NCBI GenBank assembly: GCA_028714855.1 | Contig: JAQTLP010000001.1 | Span: 250,572-314,571, forward strand | DNA: 64,000 nt | Source of the DNA: Phycisphaerae bacterium | GTDB taxonomy: Bacteria > Planctomycetota > Phycisphaerae > Sedimentisphaerales > Anaerobacaceae | Direction: 5' to 3' | Shown: in pieces, positions 52,908 through 61,518 of the stretch | Layout of the letters: each line of letters starts with the position of its first letter | Numbering within the stretch: position 1 is the stretch's first letter | Notes under the pieces: generated by a model | The model's input: the letters and a program-made list of their open reading frames with translations, nothing else | What the model was told of the DNA's origin: nothing | Databases searched by the model: none | Position numbers and translations under genes: made by a program

Positions 52908-53872
52908 CAGAACAGCTCTCGCTTGAATAACTTTAACAGAATTTCTAAGGGTAATTTTGCCTTGTTTACCCGGTAATATGGTGTCAATTTCCCGCCAAAT
53001 CCTCTAAAGTACCTTTCAATCTGCGGTACCATAGAGCCTTCAAAGTCGAATTGTTTCAATCCTAAGCTTTGAGCATGCTTTATCGCCTCCCACACAGCCA
53101 GAGCACCTGCTCCGTGATGCTTATTTTTATCGTCATAGCCGCCAAGCAGATAGTAAGCGGTCCTGCTGTCGCGGATGCAAAAAGAGACCGCTATGGGAAT
53201 ATTTTCTCTGAAGGCGGCAAAGGCAAAACAGTTATTCTTGTTTGCAAACTCAAAAAGCACCCTGTCCAGATAAACCTCATCAACAGCCAGGTCCTGTCTT
53301 GATAGAGTCTTAAACACCAAAGATTTGACTATCTTAAAGTCATTAACCTGTCTGACGACCAGACCGTCTCGCGAAGCTTTGTTTATATCGTTTCTCCTTT
53401 CGGCAGACATATCACTGCGAATATCGTCGACAGAGCTCTCCAAATCCAGCACATAGGTGTATCCCGGAACCACTTTGAATTTTTTCCACACAAAAGGCTG
53501 AGTATCCACAATCTCTTTACTCAGAGAAACCGAAACAATCGAACAGGGCAGCTTATCCAGAAAATCCGCCAGCAAAGACAAGGTTTCTTTCCAGTAATCC
53601 ATAATCGCCACGGGATTTTTGGCTTTTACCTCAAGAAATGGTCCTATCATGGGTGTAAAAAGCGGGTTACGGGATAGTTTAAAACCCAATCTTCTCTCTG
53701 TATATATATGAAAACCTCCGATTATGCCGCCGTTTTTGTCGTAGATGCCGTATATACGCACCTTATCCGCGAATATCTTCAGCCAATCAAGGCGGCTAAA
53801 AACCGTTCCATGTTTTTCCGCCAGTTCATCGTATCTGGACTTTCCACTATTGCTAAGAAGGTTTATTTCCAT
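52907..53872 (-). CDS. FemAB/GNAT-like acyltransferase
   Basis: 321 residues. RNDINKASRDGLVVRQVNDF, AYYLLGGYDDKNKHHGAGALAVWEAIKHAQSLGLKQFDFEGSM and a C-terminal GGKLTPYYRV are typical of the double-GNAT FemAB-like proteins found in polysaccharide clusters. In peptidoglycan synthesis such proteins add amino acids; here it may acylate or aminoacylate a polymer sugar. It overlaps the upstream glycosyltransferase gene by 20 bp. Confidence 0.78.
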   Translation of the reverse strand: MEINLLSNSGKSRYDELAEKHGTVFSRLDWLKIFADKVRIYGIYDKNGGIIGGFHIYTERRLGFKLSRNPLFTPMIGPFLEVKAKNPVAIMDYWKETLSLLADFLDKLPCSIVSVSLSKEIVDTQPFVWKKFKVVPGYTYVLDLESSVDDIRSDMSAERRNDINKASRDGLVVRQVNDFKIVKSLVFKTLSRQDLAVDEVYLDRVLFEFANKNNCFAFAAFRENIPIAVSFCIRDSRTAYYLLGGYDDKNKHHGAGALAVWEAIKHAQSLGLKQFDFEGSMVPQIERYFRGFGGKLTPYYRVNKAKLPLEILLKLFKRELF

Positions 53873-54971
53873 TAAGAAGGCCTTTGTATAAATCGATTAG
53901 TTTTTGACTTTCTGCTTCCCAATTGTACTCTTCTTCAATTAACTCTCGGCCCTTATCACCTAACTTTTTTGCTTCATTAGAATTGTCCAAAAGATGTAGA
54001 ATCTTTTCCGCAATATCCTTAGCGTCATAAGGATTTACAAACAGGGCGCATTCCCCAAAAAGTTCCTGCCAGTATGGGAAATTCGACATAACCATTGGTA
54101 AGGAGCAAGCCATATATTCAAAAGGTTTGTTAGGCATCGCTCTTTCTTGGTTAGGTACTGGGAAAAAGTTAATCAGTCCTACATCCGCTGTCTTTATCAG
54201 AGAATAATGCTGCCCGTAAGGAATTTGGCCCAAATAAGTGGCATAATTCCATTCTGTGAGATTTTCACATTCCTGCTTAAATTTTTCGCTTTCCCATTCC
54301 CCCAAAAGCCACAAATTCGCTTTATTTTCAATGAAATCCATCGCTTGGATAATTTCTTTAATTCCTCTTATCCTGCTTAATCCTCCGCTATATATAACAG
54401 TTGGCTTATTTTTCTTCCGATTAGAGGGCTTAGCTTTATCTATCAATTCCAAAATAGGTAAATTTCTCAATGTTATGGTTTTATTTTCAGGAAATTTTGC
54501 TGTTATATCAGGTGTTACTGTTGCAACGCCATCAAATATCTTAACAGAGAGTTTTTCAAATATGTTGAAAAGCACGGACATAATTTTCCTGAGTGTATAG
54601 CTGCCAATCCATTCCTTATTCAATATCTGTTCAGGATAGTCCTCGTGTACATCGTAAATAACTTTTCTGCCAAAAAGTTTTAATGCTAATCCAATAGGTA
54701 TAAGCTCAGGGTCGTGAAAGTGATAAATCACCGCTTTCTGCTTCGACGCCAGTCTAAATGATTTCCATACTATTTTTGTCATCCTCTCAAATCTGCTCGT
54801 GGGCATGGGTAACGGAACAATCTCTACGCCATCAATAGTTTCCTTTTTGTTATGCTGGACAATAATAGTGACATTATATCCTGCCCGCGATAAAGTTTTT
54901 GCTTCTTTGTGAAAAACTCTATCATCAAAAGCTGAATGGGCGGAACTGAGATGACAAACTTTAATTTGCAT
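53853..54971 (-). CDS. Family 4 glycosyltransferase
   Basis: About 372 residues from the ATG at 54971 (MQIKVCHLSSAHSAFDDRVF), preferred over one nine codons earlier because it starts at the first Rossmann strand and follows CAGGAT. YSGGLSRIRGIKEIIQAMDFI and PYGQHYSLIKTADVGLINF, NKPFEYMACSLPMVMS mark the GT4 C-terminal domain. It probably adds one sugar of the repeat unit. Confidence 0.87.
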   Translation of the reverse strand: MQIKVCHLSSAHSAFDDRVFHKEAKTLSRAGYNVTIIVQHNKKETIDGVEIVPLPMPTSRFERMTKIVWKSFRLASKQKAVIYHFHDPELIPIGLALKLFGRKVIYDVHEDYPEQILNKEWIGSYTLRKIMSVLFNIFEKLSVKIFDGVATVTPDITAKFPENKTITLRNLPILELIDKAKPSNRKKNKPTVIYSGGLSRIRGIKEIIQAMDFIENKANLWLLGEWESEKFKQECENLTEWNYATYLGQIPYGQHYSLIKTADVGLINFFPVPNQERAMPNKPFEYMACSLPMVMSNFPYWQELFGECALFVNPYDAKDIAEKILHLLDNSNEAKKLGDKGRELIEEEYNWEAESQKLIDLYKGLLNGNKPS

Positions 54972-54998
54972 TTTATCCTGTAAGAACCAACTCGACAT

Positions 54999-55372
54999 TA
55001 TATCGCATAATATTTAAACTGTATGTGGTGTAGCCTTACTATCCGTGTTTCATAAGCAGGCTTTTAAGCAGGAGATTAAGCAGGCTATGAAAAGCCTCTT
55101 TATTTCTCTTGCGTATGATTTGACTAATGACGGTCCCAATATACCCAAGGGTGCCCAGAACAAAACAATGGAAAGTGCACCGCTGTGCCTTTTTGCATGG
55201 GCGGCAAGGCTACTTTCACCCAATGGTCAACCACAAAGGTTCCCATAAGTTCACTTTACCTTACGCTCTAATCTTCACCAAAATTACCTGTTGAATCTCT
55301 ATTTGAAAGTTATCAAGCTTGTTTTGCTAAGGACAACAAGACTTTAGCAAATCTCTCTGTATCAACTTAATC
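54999..55372. other. Intergenic gap in the polysaccharide cluster
   Basis: 374 bp with no convincing gene on either strand. It contains short direct repeats (AAGCAGG three times within 55057-55084). It may hold a promoter for the lower half of the cluster, but I found no clear boxes. Confidence 0.4.
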
Positions 55373-56419
55373 TTAAAATAATATTTTTTTTAAAAACGTA
55401 GGTATTTTTCTAACATCTTTTAATCCGAACTCTTTTGTTTGTCTCCAGTTGGTTAGAAAGACATACTTTGCTTTATCAGTCCAATTGCTTTGATAGCTTT
55501 CAAATTTTTTCGAATATTCCAGAAATTTTTCCTCTCCAGTGATCAAATATAGTGCTCTCAGTTGAGCTATGTGCAGAGAATTATAGCTGGGAGATGCTAA
55601 ATGTTTTCTGGGCCAGCGGGAATACAACGACCAATAGCCGGCATCATACTCATCTACAACGGACAAGAATGTTTTGGCAATTCTGTCACAAAATTGTTTC
55701 GTTTTTGGTTCTTTTGTAACTTTGTGATATTCGTAAACACCGATGTATGCGAATATTGCTCCGTTAAGGATATCAGAAGAGATGGGAGTTGTCGGATATT
55801 CCTGTGGGAAAACATAGCCATCTTGTTTCACAACGCTAATCCCCCCCTCGGAAAGGTCATGGAAAATCGGCTCTATTGCCTTTTTGGCTGCACTTAGATA
55901 CTCTCGCTGTCTCGTTTCACAAAATGCCCTCAATAAAACCGAAACCCCTTCTCCTTGGGCCATAGCGGAGTACCATGGATTTTTATATAATCCACCAGGA
56001 TAGTCAATTTCGAATGTGTATTCCCAATAGAAGAAACCATTTCGTTTGACTAAGTTATCTCTCAACCACGCCGCGCACGTTAGAAAGGCCTGTTTAGCTT
56101 CCTTGTTCCCTGTGTTAAGATAGTAATCGAAAGCCCCCAGGGCATACTGACTGATGTATACCGGATGATAGCAGCCTCTATGTAGCGGCACACCGTTTCT
56201 GTCTAAGGGTATTGTTCCTATCAGGTATTTTCTCTCGCTGAGGTCAATGAAATAACGCCCTAAAGAAGAGTTTTGTAGATGAAATTCTTCATTGAGTGCC
56301 CATGGCTTCGGTATAGGTATACGCTTGATTTCGATGCATAAGACAAGAGCGGTAAAAAGAATTAGAAAAACAAAGGTTGCTAATATTATCCTCTTTAAGA
56401 CACCTTTCCATTTTTTCAT
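55373..56419 (-). CDS. D-glucuronyl C5-epimerase-like protein
   Basis: 348 residues. One N-terminal membrane anchor (IILATFVFLILFTALVLCI), then an (alpha/alpha) domain with NPWYSAMAQGEGVSVLLRAF, EYDAGYWSLYSRW and PSYNSLHIAQLRALYLITGEEKF. These Tyr-rich motifs are those of the C-terminal domain of heparosan/heparan D-glucuronyl C5-epimerases. It would convert glucuronic to iduronic acid within the polymer, on the outer side of the membrane. GGAGG lies 11 bp before the ATG. Neighbouring deacetylase and amino-sugar genes support a glycosaminoglycan-like product. Confidence 0.85.
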   Translation of the reverse strand: MKKWKGVLKRIILATFVFLILFTALVLCIEIKRIPIPKPWALNEEFHLQNSSLGRYFIDLSERKYLIGTIPLDRNGVPLHRGCYHPVYISQYALGAFDYYLNTGNKEAKQAFLTCAAWLRDNLVKRNGFFYWEYTFEIDYPGGLYKNPWYSAMAQGEGVSVLLRAFCETRQREYLSAAKKAIEPIFHDLSEGGISVVKQDGYVFPQEYPTTPISSDILNGAIFAYIGVYEYHKVTKEPKTKQFCDRIAKTFLSVVDEYDAGYWSLYSRWPRKHLASPSYNSLHIAQLRALYLITGEEKFLEYSKKFESYQSNWTDKAKYVFLTNWRQTKEFGLKDVRKIPTFLKKILF

Positions 56420-56495
56420 TCGTCTGATACCTCCATTTCTTTCGTTAAAAAGCCGACCACGGTATGAGATTTGCTAAAGTGTATAGCACCTTATA

Positions 56496-57707
56496 TTACG
56501 CCACTAATGACCACAAGGCCTTTGCAAGTTTCTCCGCATTTTGTTCAGCATCAAAGAGCTTACGTACATAAGCAAGGCCGTTTTGTCCGGATGATAATCG
56601 AAACTCTTTATCAGTAATCATCTTCTCCATTGCCTGCCGAAGCTGACCGGTATCCTTTGCGTCAATAAGCAAACCTGTTTCTCCATCAACCACAGCCTCT
56701 GGAGTACCGCCGACCCGTGTAGCCACAACGGGCAAACCACAGTTCATCGCCTCAAGAACTGATTGGGGCATACCTTCGCTGTGCGATGGGAAAACCATAA
56801 AATCTGATGCTTGCAAATACTTCGGCACCTCCTCCGGCGAAAGCAGTCCCGGGAGTACTACCGCTCCATCTTTGTCTGCCCTTGTCCTAAGCTGAACAAG
56901 TTTTTCCATTGCAGGACCCGCCCCGACACAGACCAATCTGAAATCATGATATTTCTCAAAGAGTCTCCCTGCAACCGTCGTCAATTCGTTTATACCCTTT
57001 GTACGTGCAATAGAACCAACATACACTGCAACAATGTCACCATCTGCCCAACCTAGCTCCTGGCGAAGTTTTCTTTTGTTCTTGGGCGGTGAAAATTTCT
57101 CGCTATCTCTGCTAAGATACACGCATAGTGGCTTTCGCTTACACTTTCCTATTTCGGTCAGTTTTTTGCAAGTTGATTCGCTGACGCCGATAGGCAGATC
57201 AACTCTTTCCAAAATATCCCCGAGCTTCCGCCACAACGCCGGCAACTGTTCCGGATACATCATTATGTCACTGCCAATAGCCAAGCTGACTACCGGTAGA
57301 TTCAATTTCTTGCCGAGAATTACCGCTGCTTCGGCATCTGGTATCATAGAAACACCTAAGATAACATCAAAAGGATTTTGCTTATGCCAGTCTCGGACTG
57401 TAGCTCTTAAAGCTGTGCCCATTGAAAGACCTTCAAATCTGCGAAACCACATCCCTGGTGGCCGGATGTATCCGACCAGCTTGGCCTGGAGTTCTTTTGG
57501 ACCGGATAGCGGATTTGCAGGACCGTATTTTTCCCATCTGGACAAGCGATACAAAGGCCAGGGTATCCAGGGTCTCGGGACTAGGAAGTCACATTCAATA
57601 TTGTATTTAGCCAGTTGCTGGGCCTCGCGACATATAAAGATCCCGTGCTGTTTTAACTGCTGACTCGGAAACATATGACTAATAGTTAATATCCGCAGCT
57701 TCTTCAT
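56496..57707 (-). CDS. Family 4 glycosyltransferase (TuaC-like)
   Basis: 403 residues. ISHMFPSQQLKQHGIFICREAQQLAKY start; VGSIARTKGINELTTVAGRL and PSHSEGMPQSVLEAMNCGLPVVATRVGGTPEAV, with the EX7E motif (E...E), close to the C-terminus. Retaining GT-B enzyme of the polysaccharide cluster. It overlaps the upstream wzy-like gene by 29 bp, which implies co-translation. Confidence 0.9.
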   Translation of the reverse strand: MKKLRILTISHMFPSQQLKQHGIFICREAQQLAKYNIECDFLVPRPWIPWPLYRLSRWEKYGPANPLSGPKELQAKLVGYIRPPGMWFRRFEGLSMGTALRATVRDWHKQNPFDVILGVSMIPDAEAAVILGKKLNLPVVSLAIGSDIMMYPEQLPALWRKLGDILERVDLPIGVSESTCKKLTEIGKCKRKPLCVYLSRDSEKFSPPKNKRKLRQELGWADGDIVAVYVGSIARTKGINELTTVAGRLFEKYHDFRLVCVGAGPAMEKLVQLRTRADKDGAVVLPGLLSPEEVPKYLQASDFMVFPSHSEGMPQSVLEAMNCGLPVVATRVGGTPEAVVDGETGLLIDAKDTGQLRQAMEKMITDKEFRLSSGQNGLAYVRKLFDAEQNAEKLAKALWSLVA

Positions 57708-59118
57708 CTATTTGCTCATCTATATATTTGGTTACATTGCTTTTAAGCCTACTTATATGTTCAATGCCCATAATGATTGCCAGGAATATCCAAAGGTCCT
57801 TCTGGTACAACTGCACCATATCCAAACCCATTACTAACAAAAACGTTAATACCGCTCTGGCATATAGTTTTTCTATTCCAAGCGGCATACGCTTTACAGT
57901 TAGCATCATTATAACTGCAAAAACCGTAAAAAGCATAGCGGCAGGTATTCCATAAATTCCGAGGGCATAAAAGAAATCATTGTGTGGAATGTGATTTTCG
58001 CCCGTTCGTTCAAACCATCCTACACTACCTGTTCCTGTTGGGTATTTTCCAGCAGCTTCAATCGCTTTCTTTATAAGATTGATTCTGTAACCAAGACTTT
58101 GCTCTGCGTATGAAATATCTGTTAATCGGGTAGCAACCGTTGTTTCTAGTCCTTTTTTCTTAATCAGCAGCGACGTAGAGGCGGAAGCTATCAAAATAAT
58201 CACTAATAGTAGTGCCGCCAGTGCAGGCCTGCGCAATACCTGCCTGATGAATAATAGCGGCGACGAAATCGTAAAAACCAGGGAAATTAAACCGCCGCGA
58301 GAACCGGTTCTTATTACCATAATCGGCAGAGATACCAGTGCGATGAGATATATAATTCGCCAGAATATATGTTTGTCACGAATGAGCAGATAGAGCGTAG
58401 CAAAAAAGGCCATGCTAAGCAAGACTGCCATCAGATTCGCACCAATTGCTTCCCCAGCGGTCGCTGAATATCTTCCGCTTTCTTCTTCCATTGCTATCAT
58501 CGCTGCGCCGCTTTTGTATGCTATTATAATCGTGCCTAATGTCCCAACAATGTATGCTCTTAGTGCCCAGTGAAAGGTTTTTTCACCATTTGTTTGTAGT
58601 ATCCAATATACAATAAATACAAGTGTCAGAGACTGGAACTGGGTAAAGGCACGCTGTAATTCCAAGCCAATGTAGGGTGCTGCCAGCGATGAGAAAAATA
58701 TCCAGATTGTGTATATGACTAACACCCATAACGCTTTATTTCGAACATGCAGGGAGGGTTGACTTATCATTAGGTTTAACAAAAAACTAACAGCAAGAGC
58801 TATACCAACTCCTCGGTCAAGACTGAATGTTGTTGCATAACCGACTCCAGCCCCAGTCGGCAGCACCAGCATCATCATACACAGCGCAAACGTGGGCTTT
58901 ATCACCATTCCGATAAAAGTCGGTATCGCTATAATCAATGCTCCCAGCAAAGGACTTTTAGTAAAGTAAATTATCGCGAGCCCGAACAAAGATATTACAG
59001 TCCAAGTCACAAGAAGCAGTGTATTTATTATCGGCGGCAATTGGATATCCGAAGTCCGCTCAGACGGCTCATAAAGCAAGTCTTCTTTGCTTGTTTCGTT
59101 TGTATATGCGGTATACAT
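57679..59118 (-). CDS. O-antigen ligase/polymerase-like membrane protein
   Basis: 479 residues with about 11-12 helices and one long exposed loop (about 330-375: RLTDISYAEQSLGYRINLIKKAIEAAGKYPTGTGSVGWFERTGENHIPHNDFFYALGIYG). The loop's Arg residues and HNDFF motif are typical of Wzy/WaaL (PF04932) proteins. It either polymerises the lipid-linked repeat units or ligates chains. Start MYTAYTNE follows AGAGGTTTGAGG. A diverged copy of its first codons lies at 60070-60118. Confidence 0.87.
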   Translation of the reverse strand: MYTAYTNETSKEDLLYEPSERTSDIQLPPIINTLLLVTWTVISLFGLAIIYFTKSPLLGALIIAIPTFIGMVIKPTFALCMMMLVLPTGAGVGYATTFSLDRGVGIALAVSFLLNLMISQPSLHVRNKALWVLVIYTIWIFFSSLAAPYIGLELQRAFTQFQSLTLVFIVYWILQTNGEKTFHWALRAYIVGTLGTIIIAYKSGAAMIAMEEESGRYSATAGEAIGANLMAVLLSMAFFATLYLLIRDKHIFWRIIYLIALVSLPIMVIRTGSRGGLISLVFTISSPLLFIRQVLRRPALAALLLVIILIASASTSLLIKKKGLETTVATRLTDISYAEQSLGYRINLIKKAIEAAGKYPTGTGSVGWFERTGENHIPHNDFFYALGIYGIPAAMLFTVFAVIMMLTVKRMPLGIEKLYARAVLTFLLVMGLDMVQLYQKDLWIFLAIIMGIEHISRLKSNVTKYIDEQIDEEAADINY

Positions 59119-59267
59119 AATTACCTCAAACCTCTGAATAGATTGCCATTCACCAGTATAAATAATGTCATTATTTAACTTAAGGTTATCTTGAAAAGAA
59201 TTATTTTTCTTTTAACCTTTCAAGGCAAAAGATACAGGACTAGACAAACTTTGGATTAAAAGTTAGT

Positions 59268-60053
59268 TTAATCACATTTGGCCAGCATCATTGCGAAATC
59301 AGTGAAGAATAAAGAGCACAATTTTGGGGATATTTTAAACATGTTCGATGCAATTGTATGCAACAGCTTCATTTTTCTGCTTAACTTATTTTTGTAGTCA
59401 TCTGATTTTAGATAATAGTCGAATACATTTGTAAAGCAGAAATCTGTCACCTGCCCCATATGCTGTTCGATTTGGCATTTAAGCTTGCGAAAGTTGTAAA
59501 AGTTGATATGCCCTGATGAGCTCATTCCTTTTTTCCTTTGTTCGCCTCGTCTGCACAGATTTAATGTTTCAAGGAAAAGATTATTTTCTAAAGGAACTTT
59601 AAACAAAACAAACGCGGAGATCCTCCTTAACTCTTCGAGAGCTTTTTCCGGGTCGAGGACGTGTTCGAGTACGTCAATCATTAGAGTGAGGTCTATTTGT
59701 TTATCATGGAAAGAGGTTTTGTTAATATTTTCATTTAAAGCTTGCTGAAGATCAGGGTTCTCTTTCTTTTGAAGTTCGAGCATACCAGGGCTCAGATCCA
59801 AAGCGAATTTATTAACTTTAATTTGATGCTTTTCTTTAATATACCTTGCAACTGCATTCAGAATTAAGCCTGCTCCCCCTCCCACATCCAGTAAATTAAT
59901 TTCTTTTTTACCAATTGCAGCAGCAAATATATCGATAAAAGGAATAATTTTGCTGACTTTCCAAGAGGAATCCTCTTTGTGAAGCAACGGATTCTTGGCG
60001 ATGTATTCATCTTCTGAATACAAATTACTGATGAGTTTGTTTGTAGGATCCAT
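59268..60053 (-). CDS. Class I SAM-dependent methyltransferase
   Basis: 261 residues. Motif I LLDVGGGAGLILNAVARYI (about 74-92), ALDLSPGML for the ribose-binding acidic residue, and LTLMIDVLEHVLDPEKALEEL for motif IV: a typical methyltransferase of sugar or lipid clusters. The ribosome site AGGAGG is 7 bp before the ATG. Base composition looks AT-richer than neighbouring genes by eye, and the gene is bracketed by two copies of the wzy start, so it may be a later arrival. Likely adds O-methyl to a sugar. Confidence 0.85.
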   Translation of the reverse strand: MDPTNKLISNLYSEDEYIAKNPLLHKEDSSWKVSKIIPFIDIFAAAIGKKEINLLDVGGGAGLILNAVARYIKEKHQIKVNKFALDLSPGMLELQKKENPDLQQALNENINKTSFHDKQIDLTLMIDVLEHVLDPEKALEELRRISAFVLFKVPLENNLFLETLNLCRRGEQRKKGMSSSGHINFYNFRKLKCQIEQHMGQVTDFCFTNVFDYYLKSDDYKNKLSRKMKLLHTIASNMFKISPKLCSLFFTDFAMMLAKCD

Positions 60054-60069
60054 CCCAAAACCTCCTGTC

Positions 60070-60118
60070 GTAAAGCAAGCCCTCTGTGCTTATTTCATTT
60101 GCATATCCGGTATACATA
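60070..60118 (-). pseudogene. Duplicated 5' fragment of the wzy-like gene
   Basis: On the minus strand it reads MYTGYANEISTEGLLYD, against MYTAYTNETSKEDLLYE of the wzy-like gene 1 kb downstream; similarity continues upstream of the ATG (AATCTATT, GAGGTTT). After 17 codons it diverges into the leader of the methyltransferase gene, out of frame with it. Best read as a tandem-duplication or insertion scar. Confidence 0.7.
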
Positions 60119-60126
60119 ATGAGGTT

Positions 60127-61518
60127 TCAACCTCCAAATAGATTACTCTTTTCTCTTGGGTTACTACCCCGCTTGATACAACCATCAAAACAATAGGCCA
60201 ATTGCCCTGTTAAAGCAGAACGCTCATACTTCTTGATAAACTCGGGCAAATTATAACTCTGTAACTCACCGCGCTTATATTGCTCGAAAGCGGCCATAAT
60301 CATCTTTAGAATCTCTTCTTCATTCGAACCATCAACACACCACCCGCCGCACTTGCTCACAAAATCATGTACCGGGCCCTGCGGAACCAGAGCCAAAATA
60401 GGTTTGCCCATACCCGCGTATTCATAAACTTTTGTCGTCATCGCCGCTTTTTCCATACCCGAGCCAACCAAAACCGCAATATGACTTTGGGCAAGTGTCA
60501 TAAATGCATCCTCCTGTGGTATCCTGGGTACAATCTGAACTATATCGTTGATTTCAAGCTTCTCCACTTCCTTTATCAAGTCAGGATTCTGTCCGCCTAT
60601 CAGTTTTATGTTCAACTTTTGCCTTTCTATAACACCACCCTTGACCAGTCGAGCCACAGCACGCAGGAATGGCTTGGCATCGCGCCCGCCGTAAAGAGAG
60701 CCGATACTCGTCATAACCAACGTCTCGGTCGGTGGACGAAGCTTACGGTACGGCGCAACGTCCTGCTCGTCATAGCCGTTGTGAATCGTCAGATACTTGT
60801 CAGGGTTGCCGCCAAACTTATCAATAAAATTTTGGGTACGGACTTCGGTGGTATTGACGACAAATCGAGCATTGCGGACACAGGTGGCGTCGAGTTTTTC
60901 ACCCAGCCAACGATGAAACCGCGTCGGCGGAAACCACTGGGTATTCATCGTCCACTCATCCCGATAATCGGCCACCCACGGCTTATGCGTCAGTTTCTTG
61001 ATTAAAAGCCCCAAAATATGTGCAGAATACGGCACCAAAGAGCTGTAGATAACATCACATTTACGCGCTAGCCACAACGCCTTTGGTAGAGCCAAAAGTA
61101 TCCAGATAGCCTGACCATCAGGCAACAGCAGCCACCGTTGTATATAAGTGGCTATCCCCAAGGTATTTTCTGGCTGCAAGTTGCTTCGAGTAGATATATT
61201 TTTGTCCGCACGTTTACCGCTCTTAAAAAGATGGACATATTTTACCAGAAGATTTCGACATAAGTAAAATGCCGAAGCTAATTTCGATATCACTTCATCT
61301 AAATTGATTCGGATTGTAGGACGTATTTTTACACCCTGATTACCTTCGTATTCTTTTGTCCCTCCCCTGTAAGCGGTTAAGACTTCACTGTGCCATCCAA
61401 ACCGACCTAAGTACTTAACAAACTTCCCCGACCTCAGTGCCCCTACAGTCGGAGCCGGTGGGAGATAATAACAAATCATCAGAACTCTTTTTTGTAGGTA
61501 ATCCCTGTTTTTCTTCAT
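60127..61518 (-). CDS. Family 4 glycosyltransferase
   Basis: 463 residues from the ATG at 61518, which overlaps the flippase stop (ATGA); a longer frame would reach back into the flippase. VLMICYYLPPAPTVGALRSGKFVKYLGRFGWHSEVLTAY, PWVADYRDEW and a C-terminal KVYEYAGMGKPILALVPQGPVHDFV fit GT4 enzymes of cell-surface polysaccharide clusters. The last codons fall in the duplicated wzy leader. Confidence 0.87.
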   Translation of the reverse strand: MKKNRDYLQKRVLMICYYLPPAPTVGALRSGKFVKYLGRFGWHSEVLTAYRGGTKEYEGNQGVKIRPTIRINLDEVISKLASAFYLCRNLLVKYVHLFKSGKRADKNISTRSNLQPENTLGIATYIQRWLLLPDGQAIWILLALPKALWLARKCDVIYSSLVPYSAHILGLLIKKLTHKPWVADYRDEWTMNTQWFPPTRFHRWLGEKLDATCVRNARFVVNTTEVRTQNFIDKFGGNPDKYLTIHNGYDEQDVAPYRKLRPPTETLVMTSIGSLYGGRDAKPFLRAVARLVKGGVIERQKLNIKLIGGQNPDLIKEVEKLEINDIVQIVPRIPQEDAFMTLAQSHIAVLVGSGMEKAAMTTKVYEYAGMGKPILALVPQGPVHDFVSKCGGWCVDGSNEEEILKMIMAAFEQYKRGELQSYNLPEFIKKYERSALTGQLAYCFDGCIKRGSNPREKSNLFGG

